Positions 1 to 13,300 of a DNA stretch of 64,000 bases are shown piece by piece (the stretch's first letter is position 1; each line of letters begins with the position of its first letter). The position numbers were made by a program, and so were the translations under genes. This DNA is from Nemertoderma westbladi (lineage: Eukaryota; Xenacoelomorpha; Nemertodermatida; Nemertodermatidae): contig JAUCBJ010003201.1 in NCBI GenBank assembly GCA_032718475.1, forward strand, positions 1 through 64,000. The letters run 5' to 3'. The notes under the pieces are model-generated. The model was given only the letters and a program-made list of their open reading frames with translations. It had not been told where the DNA came from and did no database searches.

Positions 1-3000
1 CACTGTCCTAGACGGAGAGGAGTACATAAAACCCCAGGTTGGTAGTCACTGTCCTAGACGGAGAGGAGTACATAAAACCCCAGGTTGGTAGAGTCACTGT
101 CCTAGACGGAGAGGAGTACATAAAACCCCAGGTTGGTAGAGTCACTGTCCTAGACGGAGAGGAGTACATAAAACCCCAGGTTGGTGCAGTCACTGTCCTA
201 GACGGAGAGGAGTACATAAAACCCCAGATTGGTAGAGTCACTGTCCTAGACGGAGAGGAGTACATAAAACCCCAGGTTGGTAGAGTCACTGTCCTAGACG
301 GAGAGGAGTACATAAAACCCCAGGTTGGTAGAGTCACTGTCCTAGAGGGAGAGGAGTACATAAAACCCCAGGTTGGTAGAGTCACTGTCCTAGGCGGAGA
401 GGAGTACATAAAACCCCAGGTTGGTAGAGTCACTGTCCTAGACGGAGAGGAGTACATAAAACCCCAGGTTGGTAGTCACTGTCCTAGACGGAGAGGAGTA
501 CATAAAACCCCAGGTTGGTAGAGTCACTGTCCTAGACGGAGAGGAGTACATAAAACCCCAGGTTGGTAGAGTCACTGTCCTAGACGGAGAGGAGTACATA
601 AAACCCCAGGTTGGTAGAGTCACTGTCCTAGACGGAGAGGAGTACATAAAACCCCAGGTTGGTAGAGTCACTGTCCTAGACGGAGAGGAGTACATAAAAC
701 CCCAGGTTGGTAGAGTCACTGTCCTAGAGCGGAGAGGAGTACATAAAACCCCAGGTTGGTAGAGTCACTGTCCTAGACGGAGAGGAGTACATAAAACCCC
801 AGGTTGGTAAGTCACTGTCCTAGACGGAGAGGAGTACATAAAACCCCAGGTTGGTAGAGTCACTGTCCTAGACGGAGAGGAGTACATAAAACCCCAGATT
901 GGTAGTCGCTGTCCTAGACGGAGATTGAGTACATAAAACCCCAGGTTGGTAGAGTCACTGTCCTAGACGGAGAGGAGTACATAAAACCCCAGGTTGGTAG
1001 AGTCACTGTCCTAGACGGAGAGGAGTACATAAAACCCCAGGTTGGTAGAGTCACTGTCCTAGACGGAGAGGAGTACATAAAACCCCAGGTTGGTAGAGTC
1101 ACTGTCCTAGAGGGAGAGGAGTACATAAAACCCCAGGTTGGTAGAGTCACTGTCCTAGACGGAGAGGAGTACATAAAACCCCAGGTTGGTAGAGTCACTG
1201 TCCTAGACGGAGAGGAGTACATAAAACCCCAGGTTGGTAGAGTCACTGTCCTAGACGGAGAGGAGTACATAAAACCCCAGGTTGGTAGAGTCACTGTCCT
1301 AGACGGAGAGGAGTACATAAAACCCCAGGTTGGTAGTCACTGTCCTAGACGGAGAGGAGTACATAAAACCCCAGGTTGGTAGAGTCACTGTCCTAGACGG
1401 AGAGGAGTACATAAAACCCCAGGTTGGTAGAGTCACTGTCCTAGACGGAGAGGAGTACATAAAACCCCAGGTTGGTAGAGTCACTGTCCTAGACGGAGAG
1501 GAGTACATAAAACCCCAGGTTGGTAGAGTCACTGTCCTAGACGGAGAGGAGTACATAAAACCCCAGGTTGGTAGAGTCACTGTCCTAGACGGAGAGGAGT
1601 ACATAAAACCCCAGGTTGGTAGAGTCACTGTCCTAGACGGAGAGGAGTACATAAAACCCCAGGTTGGTAGAGTCACTGTCCTAGACGGAGAGGAGTACAT
1701 AAAACCCCAGGTTGGTAGAGTCACTGTCCTAGACGGAGAGGAGTACATAAAACCCCAGGTTGGTAGAGTCACTGTCCTAGACGGAGAGGAGTACATAAAA
1801 CCCCAGGTTGGTAGAGTCACTGTCCTAGACGGAGAGGAGTACATAAAACCCCAGGTTGGTAGAGTCACTGTCCTAGAGGGAGAGGAGTACATAAAACCCC
1901 AGGTTGGTAGAGTCACTGTCCTAGACGGAGAGGAGTACATAAAACCCCAGGTTGGTAGAGTCACTGTCCTAGACGGAGAGGAGTACATAAAACCCCAGGT
2001 TGGTAGAGTCACTGTCCTAGACGGAGAGGAGTACATAAAACCCCAGGTTGGTAGAGTCACTGTCCTAGACGGAGAGGAGTACATAAAACCCCAGGTTGGT
2101 AGAGTCACTGTCCTAGACGGAGAGGAGTACATAAAACCCCAGGTTGGTAGAGTCACTGTCCTAGACGGAGAGGAGTACATAAAACCCCAGGTTGGTAGAG
2201 TCACTGTCCTAGACGGAGAGGAGTACATAAAACCCCAGGTTGGTAGAGTCACTGTCCTAGACGGAGAGGAGTACATAAAACCCCAGGTTGGTAGAGTCAC
2301 TGTCCTAGACGGAGAGGAGTACATAAAACCCCAGGTTGGTACAGTCACTGTCCTAGACGGAGAGGAGTACATAAAACCCCAGGTTGGTAGAGTCACTGTC
2401 CTAGACGGAGAGGAGTACATAAAACCCCAGGTTGGTAGAGTCACTGTCCTAGACGGAGAGGAGTACATAAAACCCCAGGTTGGTAGAGTCACTGTCCTAG
2501 AGGGAGAGGAGTACATAAAACCCCAGGTTGGTAGAGTCACTGTCCTAGACGGAGAGGAGTACAAAAACCCCAGGTTGGTAGTCACTGTCCTAGACGGAGA
2601 GGAGTACATAAAACCCCAGGTTGGTGAGTCACTGTCCTAGACGGAGAGGAGTACATAAAACCCCAGGTTGGTAGAGTCACTGTCCTAGACGGAGAGGAGT
2701 ACATAAAACCCCAGGTTGGTAGAGTCACTGTCCTAGAGGGAGAGGAGTATATAAAACCCCAGGTTGGTAGAGTCACTGTCCTAGACGGAGAGGAGTACAT
2801 AAAACCCCAGGTTGGTACAGTCACTGTCCTAGAGGGAGAGGAGTACATAAAACCCCAGGTTGGTAGAGTCACTGTCCTAGACGGAGAGGAGTACATAAAA
2901 CCGCAGGTTGGTGCAGTCACTGTCCTAGACGGAGAGGAGTACATAAAACCCCAGGTTGGTAGAGTCACTGTCCTAGAGGGAGAGGAGTATATAAAACCCC

Positions 3001-6000
3001 AGGTTGGTAGAGTCACTGTCCTAGACGGAGAGGAGTACATAAAACCCCAGGTTGGTACAGTCACTGTCCTAGAGGGAGAGGAGTACATAAAACCCCAGGT
3101 TGGTAGAGTCACTGTCCTAGACGGAGAGGAGTACATAAAACCCCAGGTTGGTACAGTCACTGTCCTAGAGGGAGAGGAGTACATAAAACCCCAGGTTGGT
3201 AGAGTCACTGTCCTAGAGGGAGAGGAGTATATAAAACCCCAGGTTGGTAGAGTCACTGTCCTAGACGGAGAGGAGTACATAAAACCCCAGGTTGGTAGAG
3301 TCACTGTCCTAGACGGAGAGGAGTACATAAAACCCCAGGTTGGTACAGTCACTGTCCTAGAGGGAGAGGAGTACATAAAACCCCAGGTTGGTAGAGTCAC
3401 TGTCCTAGACGGAGAGGAGTACATAAAACCGCAGGTTGGTGCAGTCACTGTCCTAGACGGAGAGGAGTACATAAAACCCCAGGTTGGTAGAGTCACTGTC
3501 CTAGAGGGAGAGGAGTATATAAAACCCCAGGTTGGTAGAGTCACTGTCCTAGACGGAGAGGAGTACATAAAACCCCAGGTTGGTAGTCACTGTCCTAGAC
3601 GGAGAGGAGTACATAAAACCCCAGGTTGGTGCAGTCACTGTCCTAGACGGAGAGGAGTACATAAAACCCCAGGTTGGTAGAGTCACTGTCCTAGAGGGAG
3701 AGGAGTACATAAAACCCCAGGTTGGTAGAGTCACTGTCCTAGACGGAGAGGAGTACATAAAACCCCAGATTGGTAGTCGCTGTCCTAGACGGAGATTGAG
3801 TACATAAAACCCCAGATTGGTAGAGTCACTGTCCTAGACGGAGAGGAGTACATAAAACCCCAGGTTGGTAGTCACTGTCCTAGACGGAGAGGAGTACATA
3901 AAACCCCAGGTTGGTAGAGTCACTGTCCTAGAGGGAGAGGAGTACAAACTCCAGGTTGGTAGTCACTGTCCTAGACGGAGAGGAGTACATAAAACCCCAG
4001 GTTGGTAGAGTCACTGTCCTAGACGGAGAGGAGTACATAAAACCCCAGGTTGGTAGTCACTGTCCTAGACGGAGAGGAGTACATAAAACCCCAGGTTGGT
4101 AGAGTCACTGTCCTAGACGGAGAGGAGTACATAAAACCCCAGGTTGGTAGAGTCACTGTCCTAGACGGAGAGGAGTACATAAAACCCCAGGTTGGTAGAG
4201 TCACTGTCCTAGACGGAGAGGAGTACATAAAACCCCAGGTTGGTAGAGTCACTGTCCTAGACGGAGAGGAGTACATAAAACCCCAGGTTGGTAGAGTCAC
4301 TGTCCTAGACGGAGAGGAGTACATAAAACCCCAGGTTGGTGAGTCACTGTCCTAGACGGAGAGGAGTACATAAAACCCCAGGTTGGTAGAGTCACTGTCC
4401 TAGACGGAGAGGAGTACATAAAACCCCAGGTTGGTAGAGTCACTGTCCTAGACGGAGAGGAGTACATAAAACCCCAGGTTGGTAGAGTCACTGTCCTAGA
4501 GGGAGAGGAGTACATAAAACCCCAGGTTGGTAGAGTCACTGTCCTAGACGGAGAGGAGTACATAAAACCCCAGGTTGGTAGAGTCACTGTCCTAGACGGA
4601 GAGGAGTACATAAAACCCCAGGTTGGTAGAGTCACTGTCCTAGACGGAGAGGAGTACATAAAACCCCAGGTTGGTAGAGTCACTGTCCTAGACGGAGAGG
4701 AGTACATAAAACCCCAGGTTGGTAGAGTCACTGTCCTAGACGGAGAGGAGTACATAAAACCCCAGGTTGGTAGAGTCACTGTCCTAGAGGGAGAGGAGTA
4801 CATAAAACCCCAGGTTGGTAGAGTCACTGTCCTAGACGGAGAGGAGTACATAAAACCCCAGGTTGGTGAGTCACTGTCCTAGACGGAGAGGAGTACATAA
4901 AACCCCAGGTTGGTAGAGTCACTGTCCTAGACGGAGAGGAGTACATAAAACCCCAGGTTGGTAGAGTCACTGTCCTAGACGGAGAGGAGTACATAAAACC
5001 CCAGGTTGGTAGAGTCACTGTCCTAGAGGGAGAGGAGTACATAAAACCCCAGGTTGGTAGAGTCACTGTCCTAGACGGAGAGGAGTACATAAAACCCCAG
5101 GTTGGTAGAGTCACTGTCCTAGACGGAGAGGAGTACATAAAACCCCAGGTTGGTAGAGTCACTGTCCTAGACGGAGAGGAGTACATAAAACCCCAGGTTG
5201 GTGAGTCACTGTCCTAGACGGAGAGGAGTACATAAAACCCCAGGTTGGTAGAGTCACTGTCCTAGACGGAGAGGAGTACATAAAACCCCAGGTTGGTAGA
5301 GTCACTGTCCTAGACGGAGAGGAGTACATAAAACCCCAGGTTGGTAGAGTCACTGTCCTAGACGGAGAGGAGTACATAAAACCCCAGGTTGGTAGAGTCA
5401 CTGTCCTAGACGGAGAGGAGTACATAAAACCCCAGGTTGGTGAGTCACTGTCCTAGACGGAGAGGAGTACATAAAACCCCAGGTTGGTAGAGTCACTGTC
5501 CTAGACGGAGAGGAGTACATAAAACCCCAGGTTGGTAGAGTCACTGTCCTAGACGGAGAGGAGTACATAAAACCCCAGGTTGGTGAGTCACTGTCCTAGA
5601 CGGAGAGGAGTACATAAAACCCCAGGTTGGTAGAGTCACTGTCCTAGACGGAGAGGAGTACATAAAACCCCAGGTTGGTAGAGTCACTGTCCTAGACGGA
5701 GAGGAGTACATAAAACCCCAGGTTGGTAGTCACTGTCCTAGACGGAGAGGAGTACATAAAACCCCAGGTTGGTAGAGTCACTGTCCTAGAGGGAGAGGAG
5801 TACATAAAACCCCAGGTTGGTAGAGTCACTGTCCTAGAGGGAGAGGAGTATATAAAACCCCAGGTTGGTAGAGTCACTGTCCTAGACGGAGAGGAGTACA
5901 TAAAACCCCAGATTGGTAGTCGCTGTCCTAGACGGAGAGGAGTACATAAAACCCCAGGTTGGTAGAGTCACTGTCCTAGAGGGAGAGGAGTACATAAAAC

Positions 6001-6243
6001 CCCAGGTTGGTAGTCACTGTCCTAGACGGAGAGGAGTACATAAAACCCCAGGTTGGTAGAGTCACTGTCCTAGACGGAGAGGAGTACATAAAACCCCAGG
6101 TTGGTAGAGTCACTGTCCTAGAGGGAGAGGAGTACATAAAACCCCAGGTTGGTAGAGTCACTGTCCTAGACGGAGAGGAGTACATAAAACCCCAGGTTGG
6201 TAGAGTCACTGTCCTAGACGGAGAGGAGTACATAAAACCCCAG
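1..6243. repeat. 48-bp minisatellite array (about 130 copies)
   Basis: A head-to-tail repeat of a 48-bp unit fills the window from its first base, so the true left edge lies outside. Each unit contains CACTGTCCTAGACGGAGAGG followed by AGTACATAAAACCCCAGG and TTGGTAGAGT. Common variants change GACGG to GAGGG, ACATAA to ATATAA, or shorten the junction to 46 or 47 bp (GGTAGTCAC, GGTGAGTCAC). Because 48 is divisible by three, both strands read open for long stretches (forward VTVLDGEEYIKPQVGR, reverse MYSSPSRTVTLPTWGF). The 46- and 47-bp units break these frames every few hundred bases, so I read it as non-coding. The last unit ends in CCCCAG at 6243. Confidence 0.97.
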
Positions 6244-6401
6244 ATGTCCTATACGGGAGGGACTACACTAAATTTTAGTTTCGAAATAATAAACGGTTAC
6301 ACACAAGTAAATCAGAGCGATGCCTGTACTTATTAACCTTATTTAATTCTTTGTAGCATTTGACCCCCAACTAATTTTGTCTTCTTCGGAACTAATTCTC
6401 T

Positions 6402-6863
6402 TTGGGGGCGTTCATAAAGTATGTCACGCACTAGGGGGGGTCGAGCTTGCGTGACATTTTGTGACAGGGGGGGGGGGGGGGGTTGACTTTTGTGACGGTC
6501 ACGGTGATGCGATGCTCTACACTATACAGTAGGCAAGGCCTATGCTTTAATGTTAGCTTGACTTAGGCTAACACATTTTGTAGATGAGTGGGAAACTTTA
6601 AGGAAAAAACAATGAACTCAATAACATTTAATTTAATCCCTAACATTAACAGGGCACCCCTGTCTAGTCTGCCTTGTACAGGTACTTACTGTAGTTTGAA
6701 GCTGCTAAAGTATGTATAGGCTTTTTTTTTAGTAAGAAAAGCAGTCAAAATGTTTCACTTTCTATTGTGCTTTCTAACTGTTATTAAATTATTGAAATAA
6801 AATATTTTTCGTCTAGGGGGGAGGGGGTTATAAATTTACGAAAAAAAATTTTGTGACTGAGGC

Positions 6864-6894
<31 letters not shown>

Positions 6895-6977
6895 GAGGGG
6901 GAGGTAGGGGTGGGGGGTCGAGCTTGCGTGACACTTTGTGACAGAGAGGGGGGGGGGGGGGGGGTCAAACGCCCCTA
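6402..6977. mobile_element. MITE-like element with poly-G tracts (tentative)
   Basis: The segment begins GGGGGCGTT and ends AACGCCCC, giving short inverted termini. Near both ends it repeats, in direct orientation, TCGAGCTTGCGTGACA followed by T(C)TTTGTGACAG and a long G run. The left copy also forms a hairpin: TGTCACGCA at 6422-6430 pairs with TGCGTGACA at 6448-6456. G runs are 16 bases (6467-6482), 26 bases (6867-6892) and 17 bases (6948-6964). There is no coding frame and no clear target duplication. A non-autonomous DNA transposon is the best guess; a composite of two insertions is possible. Confidence 0.4.
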
Positions 6978-7119
6978 GTAATTTGGAATAAATTCGCATT
7001 TTATGGATTTTTTAGACTTTACTTTCCTGCTCGTATACTGTATAATGATAATATTTGCACTCGATACCAATATGACAATATGATATTAATGAATTGGGTT
7101 ATTATTTGTATCTTTTCAG

Positions 7120-7255
7120 CGAAGGTCTGGTGTGGTGGAAGCCGTCTGTCTGGTAGTTCAGACAGTAAGAAGCAATCCAACGGAGGCCTCAATGGTTTGG
7201 GGGAAAATGACGACGAAGATCTTTACGAAAGACGCCCCGGAGGCTGAGCATGAGA
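7120..7255 (+). CDS. Candidate exon with strong splice signals, gene not identified
   Basis: A good acceptor (TATTTGTATCTTTTCAG) ends at 7119 and a good donor (GTAAGA) starts at 7256. Two frames are plausible. One reads KVWCGGSRLSGSSDSKKQ..., with an acidic GENDDEDLYE patch, and stops at TGA 7245-7247, which would make this a terminal coding exon. The other frame, starting at 7120, stays open across the donor, ends ...KDAPEAEHE and leaves one base. That phase 1 end matches the one-base need of the eEF1B-like exon acceptor at 32811 and would give ...EHENMSTLERSV. In that case the 25-kb array would lie in this gene's intron. The resemblance of this segment to the region before DM in eEF1B proteins is weak. 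I do not recognise either reading. Confidence 0.35.
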
Positions 7256-7351
7256 GTAAGAAGACTCCCGGGGATTTAAAGCTAAATCTAAAATCCGAGA
7301 TCCGCGGGTAAAACTAGTTACATTCTCGATGTCAAGGCAATCGGAGATGAG

Positions 7352-10300
7352 ACAGGTTAGAGTAGCTGCAGTACTAAGTATTCTATGTGGGAGGGGACAT
7401 GTTAGATGTAGCTGTAGTTAGTACGTATTCTATGTGGGAGGGGACATGTTAGATGTAGCTGTAGTTAGTACAGTATTCTATGTGGGAGGGGACATGTTAG
7501 ATGTAGCTGTAGTTAGTACGTATTCTATGTGGGAGGGGACATGTTAGATGTAGCTGTAGTTAGTACGTAGTACGTATTCTATGTGGGAGGGGACATGTTA
7601 GATGTAGCTGTAGTTAGTACGTATTCTATGTGGGAGGGGACATGTTAGATGTAGCTGTAGTTAGTACGTATTCTATGTGGGAGGAGACATGTTAGATGTA
7701 GCTGTAGTTAGTACGTATTCTATGTGGGAGGGGACATGTTAGATGTAGCTGTAGTTAGTACGGTGTATTCTATGTGGGAGGGGACATGTTAGATGTAGCT
7801 GTAGTTAGTACGTAGTACGTATTCTATGTGGGAGGGGACATGTTAGATGTAGCTGTAGTTAGTACGTATTCTATGTGGGAGGGGACATGTTAGATGTAGC
7901 TGTAGTTAGTACGTATTCTATGTGGGAGGGGACATGTTAGATGTAGCTGTAGTTAGTACGTATTCTATGTGGGAGGGGACATGTTAGATGTAGCTGTAGT
8001 TAGTACGTATTCTATGTGGGAGGGGACATGTTAGATGTAGCTGTAGTTAGTACGTATTCTATGTGGGAGGGGACATGTTAGATGTAGCTGTAGTTAGTAC
8101 GTATTCTATGTGGGAGGGGACATGTTAGATGTAGCTGTAGTTAGTACGTATTCTATGTGGGAGGGGACATGTTAGATGTAGCTGTAGTTAGTACGTATTC
8201 TATGTGGGAGGGGACATGTTAGATGTAGCTGTAGTTAGTACGTATTCTATGTGGGAGGGGACATGTTAGATGTAGCTGTAGTTACGTATCGTATTCTATG
8301 TGGGAGGGGACATGTTAGATGTAGCTGTAGTTAGTACGTATTCTATGTGGGAGGGGACATGTTAGATGTAGCTGTAGTTAGTACGTATTCTATGTGGGAG
8401 GGGACATGTTAGATGTAGCTGTAGTTAGTACGTAGTAAGTATTCTATGTGGGAGGGGACATGTTAGATGTAGCTGTAGTTAGTACGTATTCTATGTGGGA
8501 GGGGACATGTTAGATGTAGCTGTAGTTAGTACGTATTCTATGTGGGAGGGGACATGTTAGATGTAGCTGTAGTTAGTACGTATTCTATGTGGGAGGGGAC
8601 ATGTTAGATGTAGCTGTAGTTAGTACGTAGTACGTATTCTATGTGGGAGGGGACATGTTAGATGTAGCTGTAGTTAGTACGTATTCTATGTGGGAGGGGA
8701 CATGTTAGATGTAGCTGTAGTTAGTACGTATTCTATGTGGGAGGGGACATGTTAGATGTAGCTGTAGTTAGTACGTATTCTATGTGGGAGGGGACATGTT
8801 AGATGTGGCTGTAGTTAGTACGTAGTACGTATTCTATGTGGGAGGGGACATGTTAGATGTAGCTGTAGTTACTACGTATTCTATGTGGGAGGGGACATGT
8901 TAGATGTAGCTGTAGTTAGTACGTATTCTATGTGGGAGGGGACATGTTAGATGTAGCTGTAGTTAGTACGTATTCTATGTGGGAGGGGACATGTTAGATG
9001 TGGCTGTAGTTAGTACGTAGTACGTATTCTATGTGGGAGGGGACATTTTAGATGTAGCTGTAGTTACTACGTATTCTATGTGGGAGGGGACATGTTGGAT
9101 GTAGCTGTAGTTAGTACGTATTCTATGTGGGAGGGGACATGTTAGATGTAGCTGTAGTTAGTACGTAGTACGTATTCTATGTGGGAGGGGACATGTTAGA
9201 TGTAGCTGTAGTTACTACGTATTCTATGTGGGAGGGGACATGTTAGATGTAGCTGTAGTTAGTACGTATTTTATGTGGGAGGGGACATGTTAGATGTAGC
9301 TGTAGTTAGTACGTAGTACGTATTCTATGTGGGTGGGGACATGTTAGATGTAGCTGTAGTTAGTACGTATTCTATGTGGGAGGAGACATGTTAGATGTAG
9401 CTGTAGTTAGTACGTATTCTATGTGGGAGGAGACATGTTAGATGTAGCTGTAGTTAGTACGTATTCTATGTGGGAGGGGACATGTTAGATGTAGCTGTAG
9501 TTAGTACGTAGTACGTATTCTATGTGGGAGGGGACATGTTAGATGTAGCTGTAGTTAGTACGTATTCTATGTGGGAGGGGACATGTTAGATGTAGCTGTA
9601 GTTAGTACGTATTCTATGTGGGAGGAGACATGTTAGATGTAGCTGTTGTTAGTAAGTATTCTATGTGGGAGGGGACATGTTAGATGTAGCTGTAGTTAGT
9701 ACGTATTCTATGTGGGAGGAGACATGTTAGATGTAGCTGTAGTTAGTACGTATTCTATGTGGGAGGGGACATGTTAGATGTAGCTGTAGTTAGTACGTAG
9801 TACGTATTCTATGTGGGAGGGGACATGTTAGATGTAGCTGTAGTTAGTACGTATTCTATGTGGGAGGAGACATGTTAGATGTAGCTGTAGTTAGTACGTA
9901 TTCTATGTGGGAGGAGACATGTTAGATGTAGCTGTAGTTAGTACGTATTCTATGTGGGAGGGGACATGTTAGATGGAGCTGTAGTTAGTACGTAGTACGT
10001 ATTCTATGTGGGAGGGGACATGTTAGATGTAGCTGTAGTTAGTACGTATTCTATGTGGGAGGGGACATGTTAGATGGAGCTGTAGTTAGTACGTAGTACG
10101 TATTCTATGTGGGAGGGGACATGTTAGATGTAGCTGTAGTTAGTACGTATTCTATGTGGGAGGAGACATGTTAGATGTAGCTGTAGTTAGTACGTATTCT
10201 ATGTGGGAGGAGACATGTTAGATGTAGCTGTAGTTAGTACGTATTCTATGTGGGAGGGGACATGTTAGATGGAGCTGTAGTTAGTACGTAGTACGTATTC

Positions 10301-13300
10301 TATGTGGGAGGGGACATGTTAGATGTAGCTGTAGTTAGTACGTATTCTATGTGGGAGGAGACATGTTAGATGTAGCTGTAGTTAGTACGTATTCTATGTG
10401 GGAGGGGACATGTTAGATGGAGCTGTAGTTAGTACGTAGTACGTATTCTATGTGGGAGGGGACATGTTAGATGTAGCTGTAGTTAGTACGTATTCTATGT
10501 GGGAGGAGACATGTTAGATGTAGCTGTAGTTAGTACGTATTCTATGTGGGAGGAGACATGTTAGATGTAGCTGTAGTTAGTACGTATTCTATGTGGGAGG
10601 GGACATGTTAGATGGAGCTGTAGTTAGTACGTAGTACGTATTCTATGTGGGAGGGGACATGTTAGATGTAGCTGTAGTTAGTACGTATTCTATGTGGGAG
10701 GAGACATGTTAGATGTAGCTGTAGTTAGTACGTATTCTATGTGGGAGGAGACATGTTAGATGTAGCTGTAGTTAGTACGTATTCTATGTGGGAGGGGACA
10801 TGTTAGATGGAGCTGTAGTTAGTACGTAGTACGTATTCTATGTGGGAGGGGACATGTTAGATGTAGCTGTAGTTAGTACGTATTCTATGTGGGAGGGGAC
10901 ATGTTAGATGTAGCTGTAGTTAGTACGTAGTACGTATTCTATGTGGGAGGGGACATGTTAGATGTAGCTGTAGTTAGTACGTATTCTATGTGGGAGGGGA
11001 CATGTTAGATGTAGCTGTTGTTAGTACGTATTCTATGTGGGAGGGGACATGTTAGATGTAGCTGTAGTTAGTACGTATTCTATGTGGGAGGGGACATGTT
11101 AGATGTAGCTGTAGTTAGTACGTATTCTATGTGGGAGGGGACATGTTAGATGTAGCTGTTGTTAGTACGTAGTACGTATTCTATGTGGGAGGGGACATGT
11201 TAGATGTAGCTGTAGTTAGTACGTATTCTATGTGGGAGGGGACATGTTAGATGTAGCTGTAGTTAGTACGTATTCTATGTGGGAGGGGACATGTTAGATG
11301 TAGCTGTAGTTAGTAAGTATTCTATGTGGGAGGGGACATGTTAGATGTAGCTGTAGTTAGTACGTATTCTATGTGGGAGGGGACATGTTAGATGTAGCTG
11401 TAGTTAGTACGTAGTAAGTATTCTATGTGGGAGGGGACATGTTAGATGATGTAGCTGTAGTTAGTACGTATTCTATGTGGGAGGGGACATGTTAGATGTA
11501 GCTGTAGTTAGTACGTATTCTATGTGGGAGGGGACATGTTAGATGTAGCTGTAGTTAGTACGTAGTAAGTATTCTATGTGGGAGGGGACATGTTAGATGT
11601 AGCTGTAGTTAGTACGTATTCTATGTGGGAGGGGACATGTTAGATGTAGCTGTAGTTAGTACGTATTCTATGTGGGAGGGGACATGTTAGATGTAGCTGT
11701 AGTTAGTACGTATTCTATGTGGGAGGGGACATGTTAGATGTGGCTGTAGTTAGTACGTAGTACGTATTCTATGTGGGAGGGGACATGTTAGATGTAGCTG
11801 TAGTTACTACGTATTCTATGTGGGAGGGGACATGTTAGATGTAGCTGTAGTTAGTACGTATTCTATGTGGGAGGGGACATGTTAGATGTAGCTGTAGTTA
11901 GTACGTATTCTATGTGGGAGGGGACATGTTAGATGTGGCTGTAGTTAGTACGTAGTACGTATTCTATGTGGGAGGGGACATTTTAGATGTAGCTGTAGTT
12001 ACTACGTATTCTATGTGAGAGGGGACATGTTGGATGTAGCTGTAGTTAGTACGTATTCTATGTGGGAGGGGACATGTTAGATGTAGCTGTAGTTAGTACG
12101 TAGTACGTATTCTATGTGGGAGGGGACATGTTAGATGTAGCTGTAGTTACTACGTATTCTATGTGGGAGGGGACATGTTAGATGTAGCTGTAGTTAGTAC
12201 GTATTTTATGTGGGAGGGGACATGTTAGATGTAGCTGTAGTTAGTACGTAGTACGTATTCTATGTGGGTGGGGACATGTTAGATGTAGCTGTAGTTAGTA
12301 CGTATTCTATGTGGGAGGAGACATGTTAGATGTAGCTGTAGTTAGTACGTATTCTATGTGGGAGGAGACATGTTAGATGTAGCTGTAGTTAGTACGTATT
12401 CTATGTGGGAGGGGACATGTTAGATGTAGCTGTAGTTAGTACGTAGTACGTATTCTATGTGGGAGGGGACATGTTAGATGTAGCTGTAGTTAGTACGTAT
12501 TCTATGTGGGAGGGGACATGTTAGATGTAGCTGTAGTTAGTACGTATTCTATGTGGGAGGAGACATGTTAGATGTAGCTGTAGTTAGTACGTATTCTATG
12601 TGGGAGGAGACATGTTAGATGTAGCTGTAGTTAGTACGTATTCTATGTGGGAGGGGACATGTTAGATGTAGCTGTAGTTAGTACGTAGTACGTATTCTAT
12701 GTGGGAGGGGACATGTTAGATGTAGCTGTAGTTAGTACGTATTCTATGTGGGAGGGGACATGTTAGATGGAGCTGTAGTTAGTACGTAGTACGTATTCTA
12801 TGTGGGAGGGGACATGTTAGATGTAGCTGTAGTTAGTACGTATTCTATGTGGGAGGAGACATGTTAGATGTAGCTGTAGTTAGTACGTATTCTATGTGGG
12901 AGGAGACATGTTAGATGTAGCTGTAGTTAGTACGTATTCTATGTGGGAGGGGACATGTTAGATGGAGCTGTAGTTAGTACGTAGTACGTATTCTATGTGG
13001 GAGGGGACATGTTAGATGTAGCTGTAGTTAGTACGTATTCTATGTGGGAGGAGACATGTTAGATGTAGCTGTAGTTAGTACGTATTCTATGTGGGAGGGG
13101 ACATGTTAGATGGAGCTGTAGTTAGTACGTAGTACGTATTCTATGTGGGAGGGGACATGTTAGATGTAGCTGTAGTTAGTACGTATTCTATGTGGGAGGA
13201 GACATGTTAGATGTAGCTGTAGTTAGTACGTATTCTATGTGGGAGGAGACATGTTAGATGTAGCTGTAGTTAGTACGTATTCTATGTGGGAGGGGACATG

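Noticed and set aside
1299-2640. 436-codon frames on both strands with 16-residue repeats
   Set aside because: They arise from the 48-bp unit being 16 codons; 46- and 47-bp units break the frame repeatedly and there is no unique sequence on either side.
1-6243. CRISPR-like array
   Set aside because: Units are contiguous with no variable spacers, in a eukaryotic context without cas genes.
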